Notes: generated from the letters alone by a model not told the origin. A DNA stretch of 64,000 nucleotides from JAFGXF01 sp963732595 (GCA_963732595.1 CAVSZZ010000002.1:372001-436000); one strand, 5' to 3'; counted from the stretch's first letter, positions 26,648 through 35,863 are shown. Translations and numbers: made by a program.

Positions 26648-26687
26648 TTGACATTTTCCCGACGTCAATATATAATTGACGCGTCAA
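26648..26687 (+). promoter_or_regulatory. Perfect-consensus promoter with TTGACGCGTCAA operator
   Basis: TTGACA (26648-26653), exactly 17 bp, then TATAAT (26671-26676): a full sigma-70 consensus, rarely seen in chromosomes unless strongly repressed. The palindrome TTGACGCGTCAA (26676-26687) begins in the -10, a GACGTCAA half-site (26661-26668) lies in the spacer, and another TTGAC occurs at 26695. The HTH protein encoded 33 bp downstream is the likely repressor. The spacing-2 motif TTGAC-NN-GTCAA matches the marR operators at 23.7 kb. Confidence 0.75.
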
Positions 26688-26720
26688 TACTTTCTTGACG
26701 CTTCTTTAAAGGAGAATTAA

Positions 26721-27278
26721 ATGAGCAATTCATCTAGTGCAAGAGGGTTCCTGAACCATGCAGGATTACGGATCGATATTGAAAAGGCCATTCTTACTCA
26801 CGCGGGTGTGAGCAAGGGCTCAAAAACCGATGCCGCTTCATTGCTGCGCCTGGTCGACGCCACCAGTGAGGCTGCCGAGCTATGCGCTATACTTCAGCGG
26901 GACGCCGTGCATCAGGCGCGTCGTGCAGAAATACCCTGGTCCGAGATAGGGGCAGAGATGGGTATCACACGCCAGGCGGTCCAGCAGCGATTCGCACCAG
27001 AGGAGGTCCCGCAATCACAGATGGAGACCTCGCGTACAATTCCAGGCGCCACTGCATTTAACGAGATGCAAATACTTGAGTACGAAGGAAAAGCCGGATA
27101 CCACCTGGTTGGTTTCGGTCCACTGTATCTGACCGTTCTGGCGTCTACGCATGTATGGGAGCACCGTCGCTTGCTGTCTTTTTATATGACAAGCGAGCGC
27201 AAGGATATGGAAACGGATGGATGGACCTATGTGGGAAGCTGGTTTCCATTCCACTACTTTAAGCGCATCGTTTCCTGA
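26721..27278 (+). CDS. Helix-turn-helix regulator with C-terminal sensing domain, family unknown
   Basis: A 185-aa protein following AAAGGAGAATTAA. Residues about 40-95 form an HTH: ATSEAAELCAILQRDAVHQARRAEIPWSEIGAEMGITRQAVQQRF, with a typical recognition helix (TRQAVQQR). The C-terminal 80 residues (MQILEYEGKAGYHLVGFGPLYLTVLAS ... WTYVGSWFPFHYFKRI) are a compact alpha/beta unit that may bind a ligand. I do not recognise the full-length family. The perfect promoter and operator directly upstream suggest tight self-repression. No obvious co-transcribed target follows. Confidence 0.65.
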   Translation: MSNSSSARGFLNHAGLRIDIEKAILTHAGVSKGSKTDAASLLRLVDATSEAAELCAILQRDAVHQARRAEIPWSEIGAEMGITRQAVQQRFAPEEVPQSQMETSRTIPGATAFNEMQILEYEGKAGYHLVGFGPLYLTVLASTHVWEHRRLLSFYMTSERKDMETDGWTYVGSWFPFHYFKRIVS

Positions 27279-27396
27279 TGGTAAAGACGTATATCGCTTA
27301 TGGATGGCTGTCAGCTAAATTCCATGGCCTTGGTTTTAAACATTATCGAAAATGATGTCCAACAAGCGTATCAGGTGGATCAGCTTATGCTCCGGT

Positions 27397-27443
27397 GGAG
27401 ACTGCTCTCGAATAAAACACCCGCTGGGCGATCCTGTTGTGGC
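27397..27443 (-). repeat. tRNA-Glu-3'-half-like repeat, copy B (degenerate)
   Basis: Plus strand: GGAGACTGCTCTCGAATA, AAACACCCGCTGGGCGATCC, TGTTGTGG. It aligns with copy D (GGAGACTGATCTCGAATAGCACACCCACTGGATGCTCC) over about 40 bp with few changes; the inserted hairpin is changed on both sides (CGCCCA/TGGGCG type). The tRNA acceptor end is lost. Confidence 0.5.
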
Positions 27444-27605
27444 ACGCTCTCTAAATTAAAAGCCCGAATTTGTAGAGGGTCCTGTGTGCCCCTCGCCTTC
27501 TCCCCTGAAGGGGGAAAGGAGATACGGTATCTACGGATAACCTTTGTTTGAGAGAGTGATTCTACGAAGAGCGAAGAACGTAGAGAGCCTGCTATAATCC
27601 CATCC

Positions 27606-30263
27606 ATGCAGACACCTCTGGTCATGACTAAGTTTTCTATTCCACCGTTGCGGCCTATGATGGTGTCACGTCCACAGCTCCTGGCGAGATTGAATGGCGG
27701 ATTGCATGCGAAATTGACTCTGGTTTCGGCACCAGCCGGTTTCGGCAAAACGACGCTGGTGGTGGATTGGCTGCATGATTTAGCAGAAAAAGCAGTGGGG
27801 AGACGGGTTGCTTGGTTCTCTCTCGATGAAAACGATAACGACCCAGTACGCTTTTGGAGCGGATTGGTGACCGCTTTGCAGTCCATCTTGCCAGAGGTGG
27901 GGCAGGAAGTACTGGGCATGTTCAAGTTTTCGCGCCCGGTGCCGGTCGATGCGATCCTGACCGTGTTGGTCAACGAGATCGCCTCCATCACAACAGACAG
28001 CCCCTCCCTGCTGGTGCTGGACGATCTGCACGTGCTTGTCACACCGCAGATCACCTCCGGCTTGGCTTTTCTGGTGGAATACCTGCCTGCCGGGCTACAC
28101 CTTGTCGCCACCACGCGTGTCGACCCAGACCTGCCATTGGCGCGCCTGCGAGCTCGCCAACAGTTGAACGAGGTCCGCCTGGCCGACCTGCGCTTTACAC
28201 CTGAAGAAGCAGCCGCCTTCCTGAATCAGTGCATGGGATTGAAACTTTCGGAAGCGATGATCAGCGCTCTGGAAGTCCGCACCGAAGGCTGGATCGCTGG
28301 CCTGCAGATGGCGGGACTATCGCTGCAAAGCAGTTCCAACCCGGACGATTTCATCCGCTCCTTTACAGGTAGCAATCGCCACATTCTCGATTACTTGCTC
28401 GAAGAAGTCCTTCAACGGGAACCAGAGCCGGTACAGGTGTTCCTGCTCCAAACATCCATCCTCACCCGATTATGCGCAGATTTATGTGAAGCAGTCACCG
28501 GGCGGCAGGAAGCGCAGGCGATGCTGGAACGCATCGGGAGCGCAAACCTGTTCCTGATTCCTCTCGACCAGGAACGCCGCTGGTACCGCTACCACCCTCT
28601 CTTCGACGAACTCCTGCGCGTCCAACTGGAACGTACATCCCCTGACGATGTCGCCTCCCTCCACCGGCGGGCGGCCGAATGGTTTGAGTCACATGGGGAT
28701 CTCGAAGGAGCCATCCGGCATTTGCTGGAGATTCAGGATTTTAATCCGGCTGCCCGCTTGATCGAAAGGGCGGCGCTTGATTTGCTCGGTCGAAGTGAGA
28801 TTGGGGTCCTGGTGACCTGGCTGCACGCCCTCCCTGATGAATCCGTGCGCGCCCGCCCCTGGCTTTGCGTACTAGACGCATGGGTCCTGATCCTTTCTGG
28901 GCAAATCGGAGCAATCGAGACCCGCCTCCAGGAGGCCGAAATGGCTATCCAATCTGCGGGATTGCCCGAATCCGAGATTGTGCGGGTCCGCGCCTATGCC
29001 TCTGCCATCCGGGCACAGGTCACATTCATCCAGGGTAGTGCCGCAGCGGCGATCGAATATGCCCGATCTGCCATGGAAGACTTAACCGGCGCGGATCATG
29101 TGATCAAAGCCACCACTGCCACCATCCTTGGCGCGGCATATGCCTATGTTGCCGACTTTTCATCCGCAGTGACCGCCTTCGAAAAAGCCAAGGCCATCAG
29201 CCTGGCAGGTGGAAACCAGTTCAATGCCATGGTTGCCAGTTCCGCCCTGGCACAGATCGCGGTGGTAAACGGGCGCCTGCATCACGCTCATCAAATCTAC
29301 AAAGACGGGCTGCGCCAGTCAGGCAAATCTGCTTTCCTGGCTCCCGGCTACACTTATGCCGGGTTGGCCACCGTCCTGTGCGAGTGGAACGAACTGGTTG
29401 AGGCGCTGGAGTACGCCACCCGAGGTGTGGAACTTTGCAAAGTGATCGCCCAGGCTGAGATCATGATGACGGCATACACCTCTCTGGCACGGGTGCATCT
29501 GGCGCGCCGGGAATTCGATGCTGCCCTCTCCACGCTGGAGGAAGCCCGCCAGGTGGCCAGCGAGATTTCCGCCTGGTCGCTTGATACGATCCTGATCCTG
29601 CAAGCCCGCGTCTGGCTGGCGAAAGGCGACTTCGAGTCGGCCATTCGCTGGGCTGCGAGCAGCGGGTATTCGGTGGATGAGAAGGCTTCCTTTCATCGAG
29701 AGCAAGGACTGTTGGCCCTGGCCCGCATCCGAATAACGCAAGGCCAGCCGGAACAGGTAACCGCGCTGCTCGAGCGCCTTCAGCAGGAGGCGGAGAGATC
29801 CGGCCGGACCGGCAGCCTGATCGAGATCGGCATTCTTCAGGCGCTGAATTTCCAGTCACAGGGTAAAAGCCATCCAGCGCAGGAAACGTTGGTGAAAATT
29901 CTGTTGCTGGCAGAGCCGGAAGGCTATCTGCGTCTTTTCCTGGGTGAGGGGGAAACGATGCAGCTTCTGTTGGAAGCTTGCCGTAAAATGGCGGCCAGGC
30001 CGAACCTCTATCTGGAGAAGCTGCTGAAGGCATTTTCCCAAAACCAGGCTGTACCAGCATCGGGATTAATCGAGCCTTTGAGCGAACGTGAAATGGAAGT
30101 GTTGCGTCTGCTGGCCATTGGCCATTCCAACTCGCAGATCGCCACGGAGTTGTACGTTTCGCTGAACACGATCAAAGCGCATGTGAAAAGTATTTTCGCC
30201 AAGCTGGAGGCTCACAATCGGACGGAAGCCATCCATAAGGCCCAAGAACTCGACTTGATCTGA
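27606..30263 (+). CDS. LuxR-family large ATP-binding (MalT-like) transcriptional activator
   Basis: An 885-aa LAL regulator. Domains in order: a STAND/NACHT-type ATPase with Walker A APAGFGKTT (42-50), Walker B LLVLDDLHVL (about 133-142) and ARLRARQQLNEVRLADLRF; a winged-helix and arm region (about 280-380, RYHPLFDELLR); about 350 residues of TPR-like repeats rich in Ala/Leu (for example YAYVADFSSAVTAFEKAKAI); and a C-terminal LuxR HTH, LSEREMEVLRLLAIGHSNSQIATELYVSLNTIKAHVKSIF (about 822-861). Such proteins sense a small molecule through the TPR domain and activate nearby genes. A terminator separates it from the ABC exporter downstream, the most plausible target. Confidence 0.95.
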   Translation: MQTPLVMTKFSIPPLRPMMVSRPQLLARLNGGLHAKLTLVSAPAGFGKTTLVVDWLHDLAEKAVGRRVAWFSLDENDNDPVRFWSGLVTALQSILPEVGQEVLGMFKFSRPVPVDAILTVLVNEIASITTDSPSLLVLDDLHVLVTPQITSGLAFLVEYLPAGLHLVATTRVDPDLPLARLRARQQLNEVRLADLRFTPEEAAAFLNQCMGLKLSEAMISALEVRTEGWIAGLQMAGLSLQSSSNPDDFIRSFTGSNRHILDYLLEEVLQREPEPVQVFLLQTSILTRLCADLCEAVTGRQEAQAMLERIGSANLFLIPLDQERRWYRYHPLFDELLRVQLERTSPDDVASLHRRAAEWFESHGDLEGAIRHLLEIQDFNPAARLIERAALDLLGRSEIGVLVTWLHALPDESVRARPWLCVLDAWVLILSGQIGAIETRLQEAEMAIQSAGLPESEIVRVRAYASAIRAQVTFIQGSAAAAIEYARSAMEDLTGADHVIKATTATILGAAYAYVADFSSAVTAFEKAKAISLAGGNQFNAMVASSALAQIAVVNGRLHHAHQIYKDGLRQSGKSAFLAPGYTYAGLATVLCEWNELVEALEYATRGVELCKVIAQAEIMMTAYTSLARVHLARREFDAALSTLEEARQVASEISAWSLDTILILQARVWLAKGDFESAIRWAASSGYSVDEKASFHREQGLLALARIRITQGQPEQVTALLERLQQEAERSGRTGSLIEIGILQALNFQSQGKSHPAQETLVKILLLAEPEGYLRLFLGEGETMQLLLEACRKMAARPNLYLEKLLKAFSQNQAVPASGLIEPLSEREMEVLRLLAIGHSNSQIATELYVSLNTIKAHVKSIFAKLEAHNRTEAIHKAQELDLI

Positions 30264-30283
30264 TCAACCCTGCAGCATCCTGC

Positions 30284-30306
30284 CCTCCCGGTTTTGAACC
30301 GGGAGG
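30284..30306 (+). terminator. Intrinsic terminator after the LuxR-type regulator gene
   Basis: A perfect 10-bp stem CCTCCCGGTT / AACCGGGAGG with a three-base loop, followed by TATTTTCGTTTTC, 20 bp after the stop codon. It isolates the regulator from the exporter operon. Confidence 0.85.
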
Positions 30307-30416
30307 TATTTTCGTTTTCAAACAAATCACCCGGTGCGATTACCCGTTCGGGTGAGCACAACCGTCTCCGCGCTTGATAAGATGACCGCATGAATTCGAT
30401 GAGAAAGGAAATAAAC

Positions 30417-31361
30417 ATGGAAAGCGGAACCGCCATTCAACTCCTCAGACTGCAAAAGCGCTATGGCGATCTGACCGCAGTACAATCCCTGGATTTCAAT
30501 GTTGGGCGGGGTGAGATTTTCAGCCTGCTTGGCCCCAACGGCGCCGGCAAGAGCACGACCATTGCCATGCTCTCCTGTCTCCTGCCTCCCACCGGTGGCG
30601 ACGCACTCCTGATGGGTCACTCGATCCGCTCACAGCCGCATCTCGTCAAGCGGAGCATCGGCGTGGTGCCGCAGGAGATTGCCATCTATGACGACCTGAG
30701 CGCCCGCCAGAACCTGATCTTCTGGGGCCGCATGTACCGGCTCAAGGGTGATTATCTCAATCGCCGCGTCGACGCAGTCCTGGAACTGGTCGCACTGACC
30801 GATCGCCAACACGACCGTGCCGGTACCTACTCCGGCGGGATGCAGCGCCGCCTGAACATCGCCATCGCCCTGCTGCACGAACCACAGGTTGTCATCCTGG
30901 ATGAACCGACGGTCGGCATCGATCCGCAGAGCCGCCGCAAGATTCTGGATGGCATCAAGGAACTCAACCAGCGCGGCGTCACAATCCTGTATACCACCCA
31001 CTACATGGAGGAAGCCCAGGAGTTATCGCACTGCATCGCCATCATGGATCACGGCCGGCTGATCGCCCAGGGCACCCACGCCGAACTGGTCAAGCTCGTC
31101 GGTGGGATGCGCCGCATCCGCTTGACCCTGAGCCGCCAACCAGCTGACCTGCTCGAAATGTGGCGCATGCTGACCTGCGTCCACTCCGTCAGCGAGGAGA
31201 ACGGAGCCGTCAGCCTGCTGGTCAAAGACAGCACGCTGGTGCTGCCCACGTTGTTCGAATCGGCCGCCCGGGCCGAGGTCCAGGTGACCGCCATGGAACT
31301 TCAGGAACCCGACCTGGAAGCAGTCTTCCTGCACTTGACCGGCAAGGCCCTGCGAGATTAA
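30417..31361 (+). CDS. ABC-2 type exporter, ATP-binding subunit
   Basis: Start at MESGTAIQLL, behind AGAAAGGAAATAAAC; an upstream in-frame ATG at 30390 is less well placed. The 314-aa product has Walker A GPNGAGKSTT, Q-loop GVVPQEIAIYDDLS, signature YSGGMQRRLNIAIAL, Walker B VVILDEPTVGIDPQS and an H-loop (YTTHYMEEAQ), followed by a C-terminal domain of the DrrA/NatA type. With the two permeases it forms a heteromeric exporter for drugs, lipids or polyketide-like molecules. The stop is five bases before the first permease start. Confidence 0.93.
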   Translation: MESGTAIQLLRLQKRYGDLTAVQSLDFNVGRGEIFSLLGPNGAGKSTTIAMLSCLLPPTGGDALLMGHSIRSQPHLVKRSIGVVPQEIAIYDDLSARQNLIFWGRMYRLKGDYLNRRVDAVLELVALTDRQHDRAGTYSGGMQRRLNIAIALLHEPQVVILDEPTVGIDPQSRRKILDGIKELNQRGVTILYTTHYMEEAQELSHCIAIMDHGRLIAQGTHAELVKLVGGMRRIRLTLSRQPADLLEMWRMLTCVHSVSEENGAVSLLVKDSTLVLPTLFESAARAEVQVTAMELQEPDLEAVFLHLTGKALRD

Positions 31362-31365
31362 TCCC

Positions 31366-32631
31366 ATGAATATTCTATATATCACCTTGAAAGATTTAGC
31401 CAACTCACTTCGCAAACCGCTGGTGCTGGCTTTCATGCTTGTTCTGCCGCTCCTGCAAGCCGGTCTGCCTTATCTCGCCTTCCACGGTATGTCAGGCGGA
31501 TTAAAAGTGCAGACTACCCGCGTGATGGTCGTCAACCTGGATCAACACGTGGCGGCCTATCCCGATTTCCGGGCCGGGGAACTGCTCTGCGGGATGCTGG
31601 CTGACGAGAATCGGGGCAATCTGCTGGATGTCACCGTGCTAGAAAGTGAGTCCGTTGCCCGCCAGTTGGTTGATGCCGGCCAGGCCGACTTAGCTGTCAT
31701 CATTCCGGCAGAACTGACCGCCTCCCTGTTCGACCCGAACGGCCGCGCCGCGGTGGTCATCTACCACGACCCAACCCTGACACTGGGTCCCGGCATCGTG
31801 CGTGACATGGTGACAAACTTCCTGGACGGGTTCGCAGGTTCCCTGATCGCGGCGGATGTCACCACCACACAAATGGAAGCGCTGGGCCAGCAGGTGACCG
31901 AGGCCACACGCCAGGAAGCCATGCAGCGCTACGGCGACTGGGCTCAAACGATCGGTGAAAGCCTCAGCCGGGGCGTTCATCCGGCAATCAAGTACAGCAC
32001 GCAGGTCGAGGTTCGCGCAGCCGATTCGGTCATGCGTGGCATCATCGGACCGATGATGGCCGGGATGCTGGTCTTCTTCGCCTATTTCGTGGCTGCCTTC
32101 GCCGCCCAGTCCATCCTGCGGGAAGAAGAACATGGCACGCTCAAGCGTCTGTTCCGCACGCCACTTTCGAAGGGCGGCATCCTGACCGGCAAGTTTCTGG
32201 CTGTGGTCAGCCTTCTGATCTTGCAAACCATCCTGCTGCTGGGTTTCGGAAGCGTCCTCTTCGGCATCCGCTGGGGTTCGCCGCTCCCGGTGGTCATTAA
32301 CGGATTGGGGCTGGCGCTCTCAGCGGCTGGCTTCGGGATCATGCTGGTCTCGCTCATGCGCACCACCCGCCAGGCTTTCCTGGTGATGGGCGGGGCAGTC
32401 ATCCTGACCGGCATGGCCGGCGGGACGATGACCACCACCTTTGCCAACCTGCCGGCGGCCTTCCGAACGCTCAACTTGTTCACGCCTCAGGGCTGGGTTC
32501 TGCACGGATTTACCGTCACCCTGCAGGGCGGCTCGCTCGCGGAAGCCCTCTTCCCGGCGCTGGTCGCGGCGGCCGCGGGGCTCGCTTTCCTTCTCATCGG
32601 CTGGTTCAAACTGAACCGGCGTTATTCCTAG
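31366..32631 (+). CDS. ABC-2 type exporter permease subunit 1
   Basis: 421 aa: one N-terminal TM helix (about 19-40), a large extracytoplasmic domain of about 190 residues, then five TM helices from residue 225 to the end. FAAQSILREEEHGTLKRLFRTPLSKGGILTGKF is the coupling region typical of the YhgE/YadH-type ABC-2 permeases (EExGTLxRL). It follows the ATPase gene without a gap and is nine bases from permease 2. Confidence 0.9.
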   Translation: MNILYITLKDLANSLRKPLVLAFMLVLPLLQAGLPYLAFHGMSGGLKVQTTRVMVVNLDQHVAAYPDFRAGELLCGMLADENRGNLLDVTVLESESVARQLVDAGQADLAVIIPAELTASLFDPNGRAAVVIYHDPTLTLGPGIVRDMVTNFLDGFAGSLIAADVTTTQMEALGQQVTEATRQEAMQRYGDWAQTIGESLSRGVHPAIKYSTQVEVRAADSVMRGIIGPMMAGMLVFFAYFVAAFAAQSILREEEHGTLKRLFRTPLSKGGILTGKFLAVVSLLILQTILLLGFGSVLFGIRWGSPLPVVINGLGLALSAAGFGIMLVSLMRTTRQAFLVMGGAVILTGMAGGTMTTTFANLPAAFRTLNLFTPQGWVLHGFTVTLQGGSLAEALFPALVAAAAGLAFLLIGWFKLNRRYS

Positions 32632-32640
32632 GAGTTTGTC

Positions 32641-33834
32641 ATGCGCATCATTCATCTGGCTCTCAAAGATTTGTCACAAATCCTGCGGCAGAAGAAATCC
32701 GCCCTGTTCCTGCTGGTCATGCCGCTGCTATTCACCTGGCTGATGGGCATGCTCTTCGGCCAGAACAACAACGCCGACCCTCGCCTGCCGATTGGCCTGG
32801 TCAACCTCGACGGCGGGAGCTTGAGCGCACCTTTCTCCACCCTGCTGGACAATTCCCAGAGCATCCGCCCGGTGGCGCTCGAGGATACCGGGGAGGCAGC
32901 CCTGCAGGAACAGATCCGTTCGCAGAGATACGCCGCCATCCTCATCATCCCGAACGGCTTCAGCCAACAGTCCCTGGCCGGGGAAATGCCGCAGTTGACT
33001 CTGCTGGTGGACGCCAATACCCCGGCCGGTCAGATCGCCGAGGGCGCCATCAGCCTGACCATCACTCGCCTGCTTGGCGCGGTCCAGGCCGGGCGCATCA
33101 GCCTTGACCTGGCCGGGGAACTCGCGAACCGGGCCGGACTGCTGGCCGCAGTCGAATGGGATGTCGCGGGTTGGGATTCGCCGCGGGTTACGGTCGAAGT
33201 CCAAGCCTCTGGCGTATCACTCAACACTCAGACCATGAATGGTTTTACCCAATCCTCGGCCGGGATGATGGTCTTCTTTGTTACGATCGGAATGATCACC
33301 CCCGGTTACATCCTGCTTTCCGAACGCCGCTCCCGCACCCTGAGACGCATGCTGAGCACCTCCCTGAGCCGCCCCGAGATCATCGCCGGGCATACCCTGT
33401 CAATGTTCGTGCTCAGTTTCGTTCAACTTTTGCTGCTGACCATCTTTGGCCAATTCGCGCTTGGGGTGAATTACTGGCAGCAGCCGGTCGCCATGCTGGT
33501 CATGCTGGTTGTTCTGGGATTATGGTCGGCCAGCTTCGGGCTGCTGATCAGCGCCCTGGCCCAGGATGAGAACCAGGTAGTTCTGTTCACCTTGAGCGCA
33601 ACGCTGGTCTTCGGCCTGCTCGGCGGGACCTTCTTCTCGCTGGATATCGTTGACCGGACGTTTGCCCGCATCGGCCGCCTGACCCCCAGCGCCTGGGCTA
33701 TCGATGGGCTGCAGAATATCATCTTGCGCGCCGGTGGCCTGGAAAGTATTCTACTCCCGGGTGGGGTGCTGCTGACCTTTTCAGCACTGGCCTACGGACT
33801 GGCAATCTGGCGTTTCAAGTTCGAGATGGGTTGA
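32641..33834 (+). CDS. ABC-2 type exporter permease subunit 2
   Basis: 397 aa with the same plan as permease 1: N-terminal TM (19-38), an extracytoplasmic domain, then TMs from about 205 on. LLSERRSRTLRRMLSTSLSRPEIIAGHTL is the coupling helix region. Two different permeases and one ATPase imply a heterodimeric channel. Start follows AGGAGTTTGTC. It is the last gene of the operon. Confidence 0.9.
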   Translation: MRIIHLALKDLSQILRQKKSALFLLVMPLLFTWLMGMLFGQNNNADPRLPIGLVNLDGGSLSAPFSTLLDNSQSIRPVALEDTGEAALQEQIRSQRYAAILIIPNGFSQQSLAGEMPQLTLLVDANTPAGQIAEGAISLTITRLLGAVQAGRISLDLAGELANRAGLLAAVEWDVAGWDSPRVTVEVQASGVSLNTQTMNGFTQSSAGMMVFFVTIGMITPGYILLSERRSRTLRRMLSTSLSRPEIIAGHTLSMFVLSFVQLLLLTIFGQFALGVNYWQQPVAMLVMLVVLGLWSASFGLLISALAQDENQVVLFTLSATLVFGLLGGTFFSLDIVDRTFARIGRLTPSAWAIDGLQNIILRAGGLESILLPGGVLLTFSALAYGLAIWRFKFEMG

Positions 33835-34107
33835 TTCAGCCCTGCAAAATCGAAAGCGCCGACCCCATGGATCGACACTTTTCAGTTTGATAACAATCTT
33901 AGTGTTTGGAAAACCTATCTGGCAAATTTCACTGTGATCGTCTGGCAAACACACATATATCTGAGTGCTCCCAGAGGAGTATTTTTTATACAGATAATAC
34001 AAAGTCGAGAGGGTTTCTTGACTTAGTTCCTGATCAGTTGTTTGCAACTACGAGCATACTAATCCACCTCTTCTCGTATACGGCAGATGTATCAGTTGAA
34101 ATAATTG

Positions 34108-34412
34108 ACCTCTGGACGCTGCATGGCGTGAGCGTTACCATCGTCTGTCCATCCTGGGTGAGGACCGACTTCCACGAGGCGCAAATGGACAAGGATGGGG
34201 GCCCCGGAGGGGCTGCGCGGCCAGGCGATCTACTCAAAGAAGAAGACCGCCGAACGCTGCACGGCGATCACCCTGCGGGCGGCAGAAAAGCGGCGGCGAT
34301 TTTGCATCTGTACGCAGTTGGGAATCGCGGTACACTTTAAATGGGTCGACGCTGCGGCTTGTGCCCACCGCTTGGTGTGGCGTAGGCTTCTCGCACGGGC
34401 CTCGGTCAATGA
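34108..34412 (+). pseudogene. Decayed SDR C-terminal fragment related to the gene at 1.3 kb
   Basis: One frame gives LHGVSVTIVCPSWVRTDFHEAQMDKDG, closely matching QHGVSITVICPSWVATEFHEAQLDKNG of the SDR at 1307-2158. The match continues in a second frame as AIYSKKKTAERCTAITLRAAEKRRR against the intact TSERCADITLRAAASRRR, and weakly beyond with stops. The catalytic and cofactor parts are absent. It is a remnant of a second SDR copy, probably left by a rearrangement. Confidence 0.75.
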
Positions 34413-34451
34413 TTTTGATGTAATTCTGCAACAGAGTGAAGGAGGTAATAG

Positions 34452-34907
34452 ATGGTCACACGCGAGCACGCGGACGCACTGCTCGAAGCCGGAAAGCGCA
34501 AAGACGGTCTGAAGGAGTTGCGCGCGCTAGCAGAAGAGTACCGAGTCCGGCCAGCTTACCACTCACGGACGGAGACGGCCGAGCTTCTCATCCACCTCGC
34601 CTACGAGATCCGGCTTGACCGCAAGACCGGGATGCCGTTCTTTGGGAAAATGGCCGCTGAGGCAACATCCCTCCTGAAGGAGGCGCGAACCCATCTCGAT
34701 GGATCGGGCGAACGTGCCGATCACCCAGTGTGGTATCGCTGGTACAGCGTGGCTCGGCGATTCGCACTTATGGATGCCGAACCGTTCAAGGCAGCGGACA
34801 TCGTCGGGGAGCAGATCAAGATGCTCGTAGCACTAGGTGACGTGGATCCGGAGATCGTCGAAAACCTGCGCGAACTCAAGCGCAAGGATATGAATCCTCT
34901 CCGGTAA
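34452..34907 (+). CDS. Hypothetical helical protein
   Basis: A 151-aa protein with an excellent ribosome site (GAAGGAGGTAATAG). It is highly charged and predicted mostly helical, with repeats of a TPR-like kind (ADALLEAGKRKDGLKELRALAEEY, ETAELLIHLAYEIRLDR, AEATSLLKEARTHLD, WYSVARRFALMDAEPFKAADIVGEQIKML). No catalytic motif. Its high GC contrasts with the flanking DNA, and it lies between an SDR remnant and the duplicated tRNA-Glu, so it may have been acquired alone. Confidence 0.6.
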   Translation: MVTREHADALLEAGKRKDGLKELRALAEEYRVRPAYHSRTETAELLIHLAYEIRLDRKTGMPFFGKMAAEATSLLKEARTHLDGSGERADHPVWYRWYSVARRFALMDAEPFKAADIVGEQIKMLVALGDVDPEIVENLRELKRKDMNPLR

Positions 34908-35296
34908 CGTATTCGTAGGGGGGGGGTCGTCCGCGGCTCAACATTCCTGTCAGGTAATCAGCTGTACTCGATCCTCGGAGTAGGAGAGCGCTGGCGTCTG
35001 CACACCCAACCCGGGCTGTAGCTAACCAGGCTAATCGCCAGGAGGGCACGCGGCGCAAAAAGCAACAATTGTTCGGGTCAAAGTAACATTCAGAGCCAAC
35101 CCACCCGACAGCTTAGCCAATCATAAAGGCTCTTTGCAAAATCTATCAACTATGAATTCACCCGATCAGGGCGATTATTTAATGGACAGGGTGTGGTCAA
35201 TAGTTTGTAAGTCGTACAAGAAATAAAAGTAATACGCCCTGTTTCTAGAGGGCATAAGAAAAGTCCATCTGAAAATTTTGGACGATATGTTCCTGG
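34908..35296. other. Intergenic region at the left edge of the tRNA-Glu copy
   Basis: Nearly 400 bp with no gene recognised. It has a G8-type homopolymer run at about 34918-34926 and becomes AT-rich towards the right. Confidence 0.4.
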
Positions 35297-35405
35297 TGCC
35301 CCCAAAGAGACTACCGCTTTGCGGGCTTCGCCGAATAGCACACCCACTTGGTGCTCCTGTTATGGCCTTGAAAGGGCCGTGTCCTAACCACTAGACCATG
35401 GGGGC
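35297..35405 (-). pseudogene. tRNA-Glu copy with a 37-nt insertion in the T loop (repeat copy C)
   Basis: The 5' end, D arm, anticodon arm (CCTTTCAAGG, anticodon TTC) and both acceptor strands (GCCCCCA / TGGGGGC) match the intact tRNA-Glu at 39963-40034. The T arm is expanded: where the intact gene has GGAG-TTCGAGT-CTCC, this copy has a hairpin-forming insert rich in CACC/GGTG and CGGGC, plus one change in the T stem. Length is 109 instead of 72 nt. The flanking bases GTGCGAAGGATTTTACC are also shared with the intact copy, so a larger block was duplicated. Confidence 0.7.
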
Positions 35406-35448
35406 AGTGCGAAGGATTTTACCATAAAGTCTGGATGGGTCGATAGAA

Positions 35449-35853
35449 TCAGGCTTTTACAGGGGTAACGCACTCGGGCACATCCGCATCCGGCTTGTTG
35501 ACCAGCCGGGAGACCTCGTGCCAGGCCATGCCTTCGGCCGGGTAAGGCTTGAGCCAGGATTGCAGTTCGGGAACTTGGGCAGCCGGGTCGAGCCACAGCC
35601 AGCGCAGATCAGAAGGCAGGATGACCGGCATGCGTTCGTGATAAGCGCTGAGTGTCTCATTGGCCGCGCAGGTGATGATCGTGCAGGTGCGCAGCGGCTC
35701 GCCTTCCTTGGGCTGCCATTCCTCCCACAACCCGGCGAAGGTGAAGGGTTTATGATCCTTCAGATAGAAATAATAGGGGGTCTTGCCACCCTCGCCCTGA
35801 GTCCACTCGTAAAAACCATCCGCCGGGATCAGGCAGCGCCGCCGGGTCTGCAT
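35449..35853 (-). pseudogene. SRAP-domain (YedK/HMCES) protein, 5'-truncated copy
   Basis: About 130 residues matching the C-terminal two thirds of the SRAP gene at 40.1-40.8 kb: RRRCLIPADGFYEW ... LKDHKPFTFAGLWEEW ... MAWHEVSRLVNKP. The N-terminus with the catalytic Cys2 (MCGRF) is missing: similarity stops at about 35855, exactly at the edge of the putative cassette. It has no plausible start and cannot form the DNA-protein crosslink. With the adjacent tRNA-Glu it forms a duplicated block. Confidence 0.8.
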
Positions 35854-35863
35854 AACGCGGGGT

